This document shows, one piece after another, positions 26,817 to 45,881 of a stretch of DNA of 64,000 nt (the stretch's first letter is position 1; every line of letters starts with the position of its first letter). The notes below the pieces were generated by a model. It worked only from the letters and a program-made list of their open reading frames with translations. It was not told the DNA's origin and did not search any database. This stretch comes from Dipetalonema caudispina (Eukaryota > Nematoda > Chromadorea > Rhabditida > Onchocercidae), in contig JABVXV010000056.1 in NCBI GenBank assembly GCA_013365325.1, positions 186,001 to 250,000 on the forward strand, read 5' to 3'. The position numbers and the translations under genes are program-made.

Positions 26817-29800
26817 CTGCAAATAAATAAAACTATTTTTGATATTAAGCAATTTCTTTCTTCCTTTATTTTTTTTTTTTTTTTCACGAATGAATTTAAT
26901 GGACAGATGAAAGTTCAATGAAATGGCTTGTATCAGATGAAAAGGAAAGAAGTGGACGATAGTACCGATTTGTTTGAATGCATAGTGCAGTTGTGTTTAT
27001 GTAGCATAACTTTGTAGTTATTTCACTTTAGGTCAAAGGGCAATAATTATTTGAGATCATTTCTTTTGTGGATTATAATAACTAGCTAATCGAGCTACTA
27101 CTCTTTATATTCACCTTTTTTTTTCCTTCATTCTCATTTTCCCTGTTATCTCCCTAATCTTATTCATCTCTTAAGATAATATTTCGCCTGAGTATAACTT
27201 GACCTGTACTCAGTGGATAATGTTTTAATGATTCTACCGACCGCTCAAGTAATAAATTAGACCGAAAATTCAAGAGCAAATGTACCATGGATGAAAATGA
27301 AAATTCGAAATGGAAATGTGGAAATTATTTCGAATATATTAAGTGCCAATTGAATGAGTCGAAACTTACGCAATCCTATGCTTCTCAAAATTTATGCAAA
27401 ATTTGCTGTTTTGAATCATTTCAATTACACAGGTCATTCTTGAAGCAACTGGTGGTTTTCAACGATTTTCAGCGATGGATTGGATTACTCAGTGATTCTT
27501 AAACAACCATAAGGTTCACTGGCTTCCATTACTTCAGTGACTAGTTAAAGGTCATGAAAGAGGAAGTAAGTGTGAAACCATTACATAGTCATTAATTTTC
27601 CCAGTACAACGACTTTACAAAAAATTTTGCTAATAATGAAAAGTTAGAATTTCCACAAAATTAAGGAAATCCTTCAAAATTATAAAGTAATCTTATAGTT
27701 TTGATTTCTAAAATAATTTAACTCTGTCAAAGCCCCTGAACAATTCTTTTAATAAAATCACATCATATATAACTTACCACATCATTTTCATGGGTCTACC
27801 AGTTATTTTAAAGCGAAATTCTGAAACTTTATTTCTCGGGAATAAAAAAAAAATGAAAAATTAAAAGAGCGCAAAAATTACTAGCAATATCCTGTGAATA
27901 TCTCTTGATGACCACTGTATTGAACATTGCCTCGATTTCTGTAACGAAAATGAAACTTAATATCAGACAATCACATCTCATTATTATAACTTTTTTAAGG
28001 TATTGTACGGATCATTAACGATTGCAGCGTATCATAGGTTATTTTCCTATTGTTTTATTTCCTGAGAAAATAATATCACTTTTTATTTGAAGTTTCATTG
28101 GTTGATTCAGTTCCTGCTACTAATATTTTGAAGAAGATTAGTTGTTTTTCTGCACTGTTACGACAAGTCAGTTTCCTGCATTAGAATAATATATCAAACA
28201 TATGATGAAAACTCCTTATTTCAAAATAATATTTGCTGAGCTAATCGAAAACAATTTCGCAGGAAGCATTTTAGAAATCTTTTAGTAAATTCCATTTAAC
28301 CATTTCTTATCCGTAGATCTAATATCCATGCAGCGCATTGTAGAACAAAGTTTTCATGTAACATAGTCACTAATACATTCATAATCTTAAAAAAAAAAGA
28401 CATGCCATTGAAATTTTAAGACTGAACAATATTTTTAATTAAAAAAAAAAGAATTTAGTTCATTTTCCATATCGCTTTAATGCTTAAACTATTTTCAACA
28501 TGCCAATATTTTCACAGCAATATTCTAATAATCTATTCAGTGCGAACTTTAAATTAGATCAAAATTAAAACTCGAAGATACAATCTAAAAAAATGAAATA
28601 TTTAAAGTTTGTAAAGTTGACGCTAACTTCATCAATATTAACGCAACTAACTATAAGCAAATGTGATTTTTCAATTCCAATGATGCACGATTTATGAAAT
28701 TTTGCAATTAAGTTCAATTATGAGAAACAACTACTAACAACAGTAGCTCTGAGCTCAATGATAAAATAAATTGCAACTGATTAAACTTAACAAGAACTTT
28801 CCGTACAATCAATATAATAAGTTATTAGATTGATTTGCGTAATTCCGCAATCGTTTAAGTGATTTAGTAACAATATCCGATAATTCTATTTACACTATTT
28901 TATTCGATAAATTCATGCAAGGCATAGTTATATTATATACATTGTAACAATTATACATATATATATATATGTATCCGATTACAGCTGTTTTCAAGGAAAT
29001 GATTAATATGTAAATTATCTATTAGTCGACGTTTACACAATATGCTATAAGCAGCAAAAAGTGCAGGAAATTGGAGATTTTGCATACATTTTCATGTATT
29101 TAAATTCGCCCTATCATTACATCTTTTTGTCGTTGTTTTGCGTGCATGCATTTGCTGCATTTACTGCTTGCATGCATATCACGCTATTAAAATATTACTT
29201 CTGTCCTTAACCAATAAAACAATTATTTTACATTTCCAACTCACTTTAATACATTATCTTGGTAGTCATGTATCGCCTTAATAGCATTTTCGATTTTCAT
29301 TTGAACATTTTAAATATGCAACAAGCAAAATTGAACTTAATTAATTTAACTTAATTTCCAAACGCATTTTGTTACCTCATTCACATCACTTCAATTTAAT
29401 GCAGAAAATGAGCTTCATCAAACATACCAAAAATATATCAGTATAACATAAATAAAAATCCATATTGAAATTTGATACATTTTAAAAGAAAAGAACTACA
29501 AATAATTTGTTTGCACTTGGAAATATAAATAATTCGGAAATAATTTTAAAAATGATCAGAAATGTACGCAACAACACCGCAACACATAACGCTCGTTTGT
29601 TGTTTACTGCTTTCGGCGGTATAGAGAGTTTCAAAAAACAATTTAATTAAAATTTCTCTTGAAAAGAATTAATCGATATATTTTTAACTTGTTTTTAAAC
29701 TGCTTTCCCGTGTAATTTCGTGGATTTCCTTTTGCGAAAGTCAACATTACCATTTTCACTCATAATAAAATTGAAATTTTTCAAGAAGAATTTTTAGATT

Positions 29801-30706
29801 GTATTCTGATCGATAACTGTGATGTTTCTACAATTCAAAGGCTTTTTTTGGATTAGTTATTCTATTACTATTACATATATATATTTATATATCTACTCAA
29901 TAGTGAAAGTGAAATGAAATTTTTGGATTAAAAAAGGCCAGAATAGGAATCGCTGGAAGATTAATTTAAAAGTTTTTGCAACCATTCTTTTTGATAGTTT
30001 AATTCTATAAAGTCATCAAATGTCTCATCTTTTGCCTCCTAATTTTATGACCGAAATTCTTTGTGTAACTTCTTTGCTGTGAATATTTTTTTGATATTTT
30101 CAATAAATTCCTCATCCAATATTACACATCTAAGTCCCCGTAAACTTGATATAGTATCCTATTAACTCTTTCGTAGTATCAGTAGTCTAAATAGTCCAAT
30201 CTAACTATAAATCATCAGAACTCTATAAGATCTAATTAATTCCGAAAATCACTTAATTCTAATATATTTCGGAACAACCAAACCAATAGTTTCCTGAGAA
30301 GATAGTTTAGCACGGTAAGAATGGTATCTTTGCGATATTTCTTTCGATTATTTAGTTTCTTAAATAACGATGAATGAATTCTAGCATAAATCTCAAAGCA
30401 CTGAAATAAAATTCCTGAATTTTATCAAATAGCAATAATTGAAGAAGTGCGCGAAACATCGACGTAAAAACACTTTGCATAGCTCATAAAAATAACTAGA
30501 AATGTTTATTAGCAAAATAGCCAATGAAGGTCAGGAATTATTCATAGGATAATGTACATAAAATGAATGATGACATTAAATCATGCTTATCTTCTAAGGA
30601 GCTTAGTAATTAAATGCCGAATACAGACAAACATAAGCCATTTAAAATATTAATAAGATCAACTGTCGATCTATTTTAATGGCAGTACCACTGCTTTTTA
30701 CTGATT

Positions 30707-30749
30707 AAAGCTGAAATCACCAAACTAATCGCTTGGTGATTTCGGTTTG
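30707..30749. repeat. Inverted repeat, 17-pair RNA hairpin
   Basis: GAAATCACCAA (30713-30723) and TTGGTGATTTC (30733-30743) are perfect complements around a 9-nt loop. Allowing G-U pairs, the stem extends to about 17 pairs. Confidence 0.6.
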
Positions 30750-31168
30750 ACTTTGTGGAATTAGTTATTTTAGGATTTTCCGCCCTCTATGATTCCTTTT
30801 TTTTTTTCAGAGGGTACATAAGATTCAATTTCATGACGAATATTGCTTGAAAAAATTACCTGCAAACGATGAGCATCAAAACTATATTTGCAACTGATAT
30901 CATCAGCTTTGATTCAACTGAAGTTATGTTGGTAAATTATCATGGGAAACAAGTAATATGTTAAACAAGTAGTTTGAAAAGTTTTAACTGACTATCCATT
31001 ACAGTTTAATTAGGGACCTAGCAATGAAATATATAGATTTGCATTCTGAAAATTTCAAAGGTGAAGTTCGAAATATGGAAAATCTGAAAATTAGTGCACC
31101 GCTAGCACCAAATAGACCTTAAGGCATAGGAAATAGGCATACCGAAAACTATCCCAAGAGGAATTTGA

Positions 31169-31451
31169 CTATCCAAGCTTCGCTCGTTGCTACAAGCGGC
31201 TGATTTTCTACTTCTTTCCACCTATGTGACTTTCAAGCCACTTAGAGATCGGCATAAACGAAAGAAGGAACACATTGCGGTAGTGTCAGAGGTCAACGAG
31301 GTATGGGAAATCTTGGGCTAAATCGTATACAAGCGGAAAAAATCTACCTGTTTTTTAGCCGTTGCCTAAATCTTTATGTCATTTGAAACCGAAATTTCCT
31401 GAGCATCCTATTCTCCCACTTCTCAACATCCTCAAAACTCTAATTTTATAA
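31169..31451 (+). other. Possible spliced coding remnant
   Basis: An open segment at 31169-31300 ends at GAG|GTATGG and can splice in phase 0 to 31359-31451, whose acceptor is TTTTTTAG and which ends in TAA. The first piece is GC-richer than its surroundings and has coding-like codon use, including RDRHKRKKEHIAVVSEVNE. No start exon, good upstream acceptor or family was found. It may be a decayed gene or chance. Confidence 0.2.
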
Positions 31452-32303
31452 AACTCGTAATTTCCAGACTTTGAAAATTAAAAATCGACGGAAAATACTT
31501 TCCGAGAAAATTTTATTCGTATGGTTTAGGCGTGTTAAAACCTGTTCGATTATCAATTTAGTCAGTTCTGAAAGCTTCATTTTTTCTTTTTTAGCAAAAT
31601 TAAAAAACATTATTGTCAATTTAAATGAAACTAAGTCTTTTGTTTCATCTACGGATGGTAAAGCATTAGCTAAGAGTCTAATGAATTGGAGCAATATCTT
31701 GAATAATTCATTTTTCAATAAAGAATTCCGGAAATCTTCACTGATGCCATTGCCAGCACTTCCCTTCAACAAAAAGAAGAGCACACAACAATCTCAAAAA
31801 CAATTCAGTCATACAACCATCACCACGAGTAACGAAACAGGATTTGGGTGAATATAACGATATCAAATAATTACTCGTCCTTTTTGCCTAATGCTATTCG
31901 TAATCTTTCCGGAAGCTTTCCTGAAGTGTATGCGTGTGGATTCCTTACGTAGACCACACTTTTTTTTCACGTTACGTTTAATCTTTTTTGTGAATATTAT
32001 TCATTAGTGTATGGGAAGACTTTTTGGAATAATTTTATGCTTGGAATTATTCAATAACAGTAGAAAATTAAGAATAAAAGCAAAATAATTAGGTAAATTG
32101 CTTAAGGAGTGGTTGTATGAGTTGACGGGAGTAATAATAAGAGGGGTATAAGTAAGAACATATGCAATAAATAATAAGTTGTATGGGATAAGCTGAAGGA
32201 TGTGATAGTAGATGAGTTCATACAAAGAGTTAATCAAGTAAAAAAAGACTGAACATAAATTTTTTTATTGGAAGGAAGTGAAAAAGTATTGGTCGGTCAA
32301 TTT

Positions 32304-32314
32304 ATGGACTTGAA

Positions 32315-32318
<4 letters not shown>
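32304..32318 (+). promoter_or_regulatory. Four-codon upstream ORF overlapping membralin start
   Basis: ATG GAC TTG AAA TGA ends so that its stop overlaps the membralin start codon (ATGA at 32315-32318). If the mRNA includes it, this is a termination-reinitiation arrangement. Confidence 0.4.
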
Positions 32319-38560
<6,242 letters not shown>

Positions 38561-40095
38561 GAGTTATTCTTTTGATTTCGTAAACTGTTAGCTGTCAAGT
38601 GATTGTGTACTTGAGGAATATTTAGAATAACATAGTTTCAAAGGTGTTATAGGATTGATAAGATGGTTGTTAAGAAAACTTTTTTAGCAGTTTGTGGAAA
38701 ATATAATTTATAATTATCCAAGACCATGCTTAAATTCCTTCTGTCTAACTGTGCCACGTTGGTTAGGCTTTCGATGGTTCTTGGTTATAGATGATTCACA
38801 TGCGACTTCGATTTGTTGATCTGCATAGTACTCCCAAGAATAGGTACTCTTTTTCTTTTGATTTTATTTAGCTTTCGTGCTTCAGCAATATATTCGGAAT
38901 CAGCTTTTATTTCTGAGAAGTTTTTTGACTAAAATTCGAAATTCAGCTATATATTTGCTCTTATTTGATTTGTTTAAATTAACTGCATAGACGAAGTATA
39001 ATTAGCTTTACATTACTGCTTCCTTTATACACACTTCCGGCATTGTATATAAAAATATAAAGCGGTTTCTTTTTAATCGAGCTATCTGTATTATATTTCA
39101 CTGATTTCCATCCTAAACCCTAGGCTTACTTTGTTAATCTCCTCTACTACCGGTGTATTTTTCCTCCTGTAAGTGATAACTGTTTTATGTAGGGTCAGTC
39201 TTATGATACCATTCATGTATAATTTACAGTCGTACTGTGTAGTCAAAATAGAAATGGTAGCTATATTCGAACTCAGTTATTTTGTATGATTGTAACCTGT
39301 ACTGTACTGGAAGGAGGAAAGTGTGATTTCTCAGGTCTCACGGTTTTTCAATAGAATTTTGTGACTACGAGTACATGAATTATGCTAGTTTGTTGTATGA
39401 TCTTCAAACTATGAGGTAATACTTAACTTAAATCAGTAGCTTCTAGATAGATATGTTTGAATTTTTCTTTCCAGTCATTTTAACTTCTGTTTGGGTTTCG
39501 GTTAACATAAACCTTTTTTATGTGTCATACTTCGTAAGTGTGGTTGTAATGAATGGATAATATTGAACTTGTAGTGTCAGAAACGTGTAAAAAATTCTAT
39601 TTCTGAAGCTGCATGATATGAAAGAAAAATTCCGAATTGATGATTGGACTGGATTATCCCAGTGATATAGATAAATTTTCTCGTAGGCCATTGCTGCCTT
39701 CGAGGTTTCACAGAGATTTTTTGGTAGAAATTTTTTGGCAAGCTTTTAAATTTTGCTAAATTTATGTTGCTTGCATCTTGTTTCATTGCTGTACATTTTG
39801 TATCATTTGATTTTTATTTACATTTGAGCGAGTAAAGTTTTTCTTGGCCTTTCCAGTTGTACACTACTTTATCCTATTGTAGTTTTAGTATCCTATTATT
39901 CTTGAAAATTTTAGTTTTCTGACTGAACGTCTACGGGATTCAATGTTGTAGAATATTTGAGGAAATTTAAAAAGGTGATACAAAGTGTTTAAAATGCTGA
40001 AAATCATTCGGTAACTTCAGGAGTCCTACGGAGAGAGACGGAAGACTGTTAACAGTGCTTATTATTGCTTCTCAAAAATTTGCTTCTTTTTTCAA
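38561..40095. other. Membralin 3' UTR and intergenic
   Basis: This 1.5-kb region lies between membralin and N6AMT1. No exon is seen and I found no clear AATAAA close to the membralin stop. Confidence 0.5.
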
Positions 40096-41602
40096 ATGCA
40101 TCCGACTCCATTGTATCGAATCACAAATGAGCAAAAGGATAGTGTTTATGAACCTGCCGAGGATACTTTCTTGTTATTGGATGCCCTGGAAAAGGATGCA
40201 GTGGTATGGGTAAAATGTTAATAACTTCAAAAGAAAATTAACTTTGGAATTCTAATCTTCTAATTCCAAATTTCGAGAAAAAAGTTGGATGAAAGACCGA
40301 AGAGTTGTTACGACTAGTACAAAAATTACCGTCGGGAGTTGTCGTATGATTTCGAGATTTGCTTATTCTTTTTCAGGCTTTAAAAGGGTTAGAACCAAAT
40401 GTGGTTGTTGAAATTGGAAGTGGTTCTGGTATTGTTTCGGTGTTTTGCCAGCAGTTACTTCATGTACCAGTGTTTACCTTAGTAACAGACATGAATTTTA
40501 AGGCTCTACAGGTTTGAATATTTTTTTTTAGAATCAAATTCAAAAATTTCAAACTTATCAGCAGCAGTCAACGAAGCTAAAAATTGACTAGTCCTTTGAA
40601 TATTTCTGTTCTTGCAAATAGAAATAGGAGGTCTACTCGTTATTATAGCTCCACCTTTAGCCTTTAATCTTTTTGAATCTTACCTTCTGTATTAATCTTT
40701 TGAGGCAGCAGAGGGCTCAAAAAGACTAAGGTGTGCTATAACCAGGATTGTTGATAAATTTAAATTTGGCTGCTTTTTGATATACAAGGTTTTGAAAATG
40801 TTTGTCAGAACTACTTCTTCTTAATAATAAATTTTATTTAACTCATCAATTTTTTCTTAGTGCACTCGAACTACTGCACAGCTCAATAATGTATCAGTGG
40901 AAGCAGTTCAGTGTGACTTGTTATTAGCACTGAATTACCGATTGTTTGGTCTCGTTGATGTGCTGCTCTTTAATCCGCCATATGTACCCACCGAGTTAGA
41001 GGCTACTTCGGACTCTGCAAGCTCATTTTTCTCTTTTTTTTTCTTCCACCATTAAGAATTATTTTTATACAGTTAATTTTTTTACCAAAACTATTGCCCA
41101 GGGATTCGAATTATATTAATAATTATCCTAATTTGCCAGTAACTTAGTGACAGAGTAACCCTTTGTAAGATCAGCTTAATTTGGACTTTCCATACAATTA
41201 CTTAACTATTATCATATTATTTGCCATGTTTCCTGTTTTCCTCCTCACTTTCTATTAAGATTTGAGTAAAATAGAACAGCAGCGACTCGGCATTCCCATA
41301 ATTCTGAATTAAAAATTTTCATTTACTCCAAAATTTTGCAATTCCTCTTACAGGCTCGTTGCTGGGCTGGTGGTCCTACAGGACGTGGTGCCCTTGATCG
41401 GCTTTTTGCTCAGCTTCCAGAAATTTTAGCGCCAGGCGGCTTTTTCTATGTTGTTGCACTTCATTCGAATGATATCGTGAATATGTTAGCTCGTAATCAA
41501 TCAACTTTTTCCAGTGAAATTCTGCTCGAAAGGAGATGTGGCATTGAGCATCTTTTTGTGCTTAAATTTACGAAATCAAGATATAGAAAGATGTCGGAAT
41601 AA
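40096..41602 (+). CDS. N6AMT1: eRF1 glutamine methyltransferase HEMK2/N6AMT1
   Basis: Four exons join in phase 0: 40096-40203, 40377-40511, 40861-41016 and 41354-41602 (215 aa; human 214). This is a class I SAM-dependent methyltransferase that, with TRMT112, N5-methylates the GGQ glutamine of release factor eRF1. The N-terminus VYEPAEDTFLLLDALE is the family signature. The SAM-binding motif EIGSGSG is at residues 48-54 and the catalytic NPPY at 119-122, followed by the WAGGPTGRGALDRLF segment. The TRMT112 partner is not in this window. Intron 3 has a non-canonical GC donor (41017-41018); the next GT choices would remove or frameshift the conserved region. All key residues are intact. The ATG at 40096 gives the expected length. 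Confidence 0.95.
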
Positions 41603-41910
41603 TCTGTCATTTCAGTACTCAGTTCCGTTTATTTAATATTACTGTGTAGTAGATTATATACGTAAATAGTGGAAAAAGTTTAAATGATTATGGATGATTC
41701 CTGTATAGCTTTCATAATGTCTGAAAACAGTAATGATTAATGAGCGATAAATATAATTCGTGGAATTTCAATCATTCCTATACGTAACTATAACCCCGAT
41801 ATCAGCATTCTGCGTTCCTTACATCTGTTATTAAAGTTAAAGCATCCGCGATAAGATCGGCCGACTGAATGGCCAGTCATAACACTAATGAATAATTAAT
41901 ATACTGTATG

Positions 41911-41916
41911 AATAAA
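41911..41916 (+). terminator. Candidate poly(A) signal for N6AMT1
   Basis: AATAAA lies about 310 nt after the stop codon. Confidence 0.35.
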
Positions 41917-42863
41917 TTGATTCCAAGGGTTGCATAATGACGTTTGGCAAAATGAGCAGAAAATTATTTGAAATATCTAAAAGTTACTGTGTTGGTAAAT
42001 ATCAAAAGATTTTGAGACATACACTAATCTTCACTTGAGGATCTATTTGTTATATAATTTGGCATTATTATTTACGATTCTTACCATTCAGATCTTACCT
42101 TGGAATTGGATTTTGTATGATGCAAAGTATGGAAGCATGCAATACTTCGAAATGACCAACATTCTAATTCTTATGTTGGTGTTTATGAGGTTAAGGGAAA
42201 TGGCAAAAAGAATGAAATGGGATGAAATAGTACAGCTATTTTTGTACTCCAATTTCAAAAATTGCTAATCTGCATTAGATATGTTTGGATTCTTCGTCGT
42301 TCTTCAAGTTTTTTTTTTTTCACTGACAACCTATTTTTTTTTTTCACTTGAACCATTACTTTTAATCATAAATTTATTACTGATTATATCGCAGCAATGT
42401 ACATACATTTATCATGGTAAATATTGTTATTATTAAATGTATGGTCATTTTTTTAAAATGAATTCTGGAGTTTGAAAGTTCTGTTGGGATTCGAAAGTTG
42501 TGTATTTTTTCAAATCTGCGGTGAACTGGAAAAAAACTTTTTATTGAATACAGTTTCCTTTTTTTTTTTTGTTAATTCAGCGGGATTTTCTCATCCTCAG
42601 TGCATTGCACTTTATGATACCTGAAAACCAAAATATGGAAAAGCACTAGCGAAGCAAGCAGCAATCGGGAACCTTCAAATTAACTGGAATTCGAATTTCA
42701 AAATTCTCCAGCGGTAAGATTTAACAATTTCAGTGGTGTTAAATTGAAGGTTTAAGTTTGGCTGGTAGATGCGTTTTTTCTTTTGTCGCAGTATGGTTGT
42801 TATGTTTTCGTAGATTTTTATGGTCAGAATTCTTTTAGAGACAAAAATTGAACATTCGTTGGG

Positions 42864-42871
42864 GATTTCAG
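42864..42871 (+). promoter_or_regulatory. Candidate trans-splice acceptor for OVCA2
   Basis: GATTTCAG ends 3 nt before the start codon at 42875. It fits spliced-leader addition, since the first coding exon has only 8 codons. Confidence 0.5.
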
Positions 42872-42874
42872 TGA

Positions 42875-45003
42875 ATGGAATTTACGCCAAAACTCAGAGT
42901 AAGTTCCTTTTCAGGCTTTTAATTTTGATTTTTTGCTTCGAAATTCATAATTCAACTTTTTCCCCTCTGGAATTTTGAGATTTGGAATTCGTTTCTGTTT
43001 GAAATCGAGGAAGTAAAAAAGTTTTCAGATTCTTTGTCTTCATGGTTATCAGCAAAATGCCACGATTTTCCGGGAAAAGTCAGGTAGTTTCCGGCGTCCC
43101 ATGAAAAAATGCGTTGATTTCGGTAGGATTTAAATGTCTTCATGATGTTGAATACTTCATCAGTAATTCTCGTTTCTAATATTCATAGCAAATACGCGAG
43201 AATATTATGGTAGTGTGTTTGATGCTTGCATTTTATGTTACATAACTCCTTTGAACTGGGTATCTGTCTTATTGAGTAATGTTGGAGCACCAACATTTTT
43301 CTCTTCTTTTTCAGTTTTTATGGATGCCCCACATGAAGTTGAATGGGAGCATCCTTCAGAAACTGCAAGTGATGCTGTATCAGGTGAGACTTAGAATTTA
43401 CTTCTTACTACTTTCATTACAAATCAATCCAATAGACTTTCGCTATGCCAGATTGTACCCTTCAGACGTACTTTTTTATTTCTTATAGGATGTTTTCGAA
43501 ATTTTCACTTGAATTCTAATTTCATGACCAGTAAGAAATGTAAGAAAAAACATATTCCGTGAAATGGTTGTATCTTAACCAGTTTGCAAAAAATTTAATT
43601 TATTGGAAAAGCAGGATTAATTTTTTACAAAGTTATTAATACTGTGATGAAATGAGCAAATTTATCCACATTTTATAAACTTTTGCTTATAGCAGTTGCA
43701 CAACCAACAAATTGTCGAGGATGGTGGTATGTCTCGAAACGTTTTTATACCAGGAAAGTGAGAGATTATGAAGGTTTCGAAGAATCTGTGCAGGCAGTCG
43801 TCGACTTTGCTCGGAAGGAGGTAAGGTTTCTTTTTTCTGTTTTGTTCTGTTTCGAATAAATGATAAGTTTAAAGTTGTACAAAATTTTTTTCGTTTATGA
43901 CATTGAGAGAAGTGTGGGCTAATTCCCAAACTTTGGAAATTCTTCTGGAAGCATCCATAATATGAGTCTTACATTAACTCTTCTGGAACCAATATGCTTC
44001 TCTTACTTAAAAGAAACACCATCTTATTCAATCAATTAAAGAGAAAAAAAGAAAGATGAATTTAGGGACCTTTTGATGGAATACTTGGTTTCAGTCAGGG
44101 TGCTACCTTAGCTTTCTTACTATCTGCTCTGAAGCAAAAAGGAGGTACATTTCTTATTTATAATTTCTGTTTTTGTGAGTCCTTGTAGCTTGCTGAATGC
44201 TTCAGAAAGGTTGCCGACAACTTCAAATTGCTACTTATAAGCGGAAAACAATTTTATAAAGAAAAAAAAAATTTTTCTATCGAAAAGTGAAAATTTTTTT
44301 TGAAGTTTGCATTTTAGACGTTTTTTCTTCATTTGTTTTTAACCACGTTTTTCATTGTCAGAGTTCAGTCTGATGATCAAGTTTCAGATGTGAATATCGA
44401 TTTTAGATTTCTAATTCTAATATCCGGATTCCCGAGTAGGAATTTTGAGCACCAAGAATTGAACGAGATGGCTCAGCCGAATATTCCGTGTTTACATGTA
44501 TACGGTGAAACCGATAAGGTTAAATTTCGCTTGCTTTTTCTTCAAGAAAGATACTTTTGCAGATTATTTATGAAAGCTTATGATAACTTTCACATCTTTC
44601 ATCTAAGTTTTTCTATGCCAAATTTTTCTCGTGTTTTTTAAATTTCGGGTTTTTTTTCAACATTTTGAAATCTTTCTGCGTATTGTTTTATTTTTAAGTA
44701 GGAACAGAGGAGTTCGATGTGATTAAAAATGATCAGGATTTCAATAATGGAGTTTTATAACATTGGAAAGTTAAAAGTACTTGAGATTTTTAAAATAGTT
44801 AAATCTTAATTTTGAAAACCGTCGTCGGTTTTATTTTGCAGGTTGTTTCTTATGAATTAAGTGCAAAACTTGTGGGACTTTTCGACAAAGATATGGTTGT
44901 TGTGGTTGAGCATCCAGGTGGACATATGATGCCTAATATGTCCAAATATAAGACGATGATTGATAAATTTTTCGAAATAGTGAAAAGTGTTGCCAGCATT
45001 TAG
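42875..45003 (+). CDS. OVCA2: OVCA2/FSH1-family serine hydrolase
   Basis: Seven exons join in phase: 42875-42898, 43029-43122, 43315-43383, 43693-43820, 44066-44144, 44364-44518 and 44842-45003 (236 aa; human OVCA2 is 227). It is an alpha/beta-hydrolase of the FSH1 family; vertebrate OVCA2 is an esterase preferring long-chain alkyl esters. The N-terminal ILCLHGYQQNATIFREKSGS matches the family oxyanion and FREKTG signature. GFSQG at 113-117 is the nucleophile elbow with Ser115. GETDK gives Asp182 and GGH gives His211, a complete triad. No signal peptide is present, so it should be cytosolic. The first exon has only 8 codons (MEFTPKLR). Exon 4 has a tandem ATAGCAG acceptor that could add or drop one residue, and exon 6 uses the second AG of CAGAG. 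Confidence 0.93.
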
Positions 45004-45881
45004 AAATAATTTATTGATACTGATATGTTACTATAATATGCCGAATAAAAATTCGAAGTTAGCAGTAGACTAGTCAAGGTGGTCAATGTATAAAAACATA
45101 GCAGTGTGAATCAAAACCAAGTTAGCACTGTTGTTCTTAGCTATATTTCAAGTTTATATAGAGAATCAGGCATAGTGTTAGGGCACGGTAATATGCTCCA
45201 TAACCGACTTAAAATTTTAAGCATGATAAAATGTTGAACAGAATGGTGGCAAAATACTGCTCTTAATTTGAATATTCAATATATATACCAAACTTAAAGT
45301 ATTTTAATATCTCAATATGGTGTCGAATATATTAATATTGGGATACGAAGAATATTGCATATTTGGGTTACGGCGTGGGTGTTGTCTGGCGATTTAATGG
45401 TGTCAGTAGTGATTTGAAAAGATTATTGACCCTTTGTCCTGCAAAACAGTTAAAGACAGATCTTCCCTGAGATAAATATTATTAAACTTTGAGCAACTGA
45501 TGTATTTTTTGGAGAAAGGATATGAGAAATGAATTAAATTCTAAAAAACCTAAAGGAACTTCTCATATTGCTCCTCTTTCCTCTAAATTCTTCCGCAATT
45601 ATCTAATGTTGTGATATTATTTGGTTAATCTTTTTCAGTCTAATTGTGAATTTTAATTTTCAGTTGCAGTTGTTCTGTCTCATATCTCATCTTGCTTAGT
45701 ATTTAAAAGTTCAAAATGTCTGTGAAACAATCTTCTCAAGCTGATGTTCGGATGTTTACTGTAAATATGATGAAGTTTGATAGCACTTTAAAGTTCTTGC
45801 AGTATTTATAGAAAGATTTCTGAAGAAGATACACCTATTTATGCTCAAAATCAAAACGACTTTCCGCAAATATTGTTATAT
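45004..45881. other. Convergent 3' intergenic
   Basis: This 0.88-kb region separates the OVCA2 stop from the stop of the opposing TSP1 gene. It holds the OVCA2 poly(A) signal and no exon. Confidence 0.6.
45044..45049 (+). terminator. Poly(A) signal AATAAA for OVCA2
   Basis: AATAAA lies about 40 nt after the OVCA2 stop codon, a compact position normal for nematode 3' UTRs. Confidence 0.6.

Larger units (their letters stand above)
26817..32303. other. Gene-poor region with weak coding hints
   Basis: This 5.5-kb region includes a TA palindrome near 28955-28973, a hairpin at 30707-30749, a less AT-rich block at about 31080-31330 and overlapping open frames on both strands at 31446-31851. Upstream exons of the orphan gene at 26 kb are expected here but not resolved. 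Confidence 0.4.
41603..42874. other. Intergenic, N6AMT1 to OVCA2
   Basis: This 1.27-kb region has a candidate poly(A) signal at 41911 and T runs. No exon is seen. Confidence 0.5.

Noticed and set aside
28950..28975. TA-rich palindrome
   Set aside because: Simple alternating TA is expected by chance and slippage in DNA this AT-rich.
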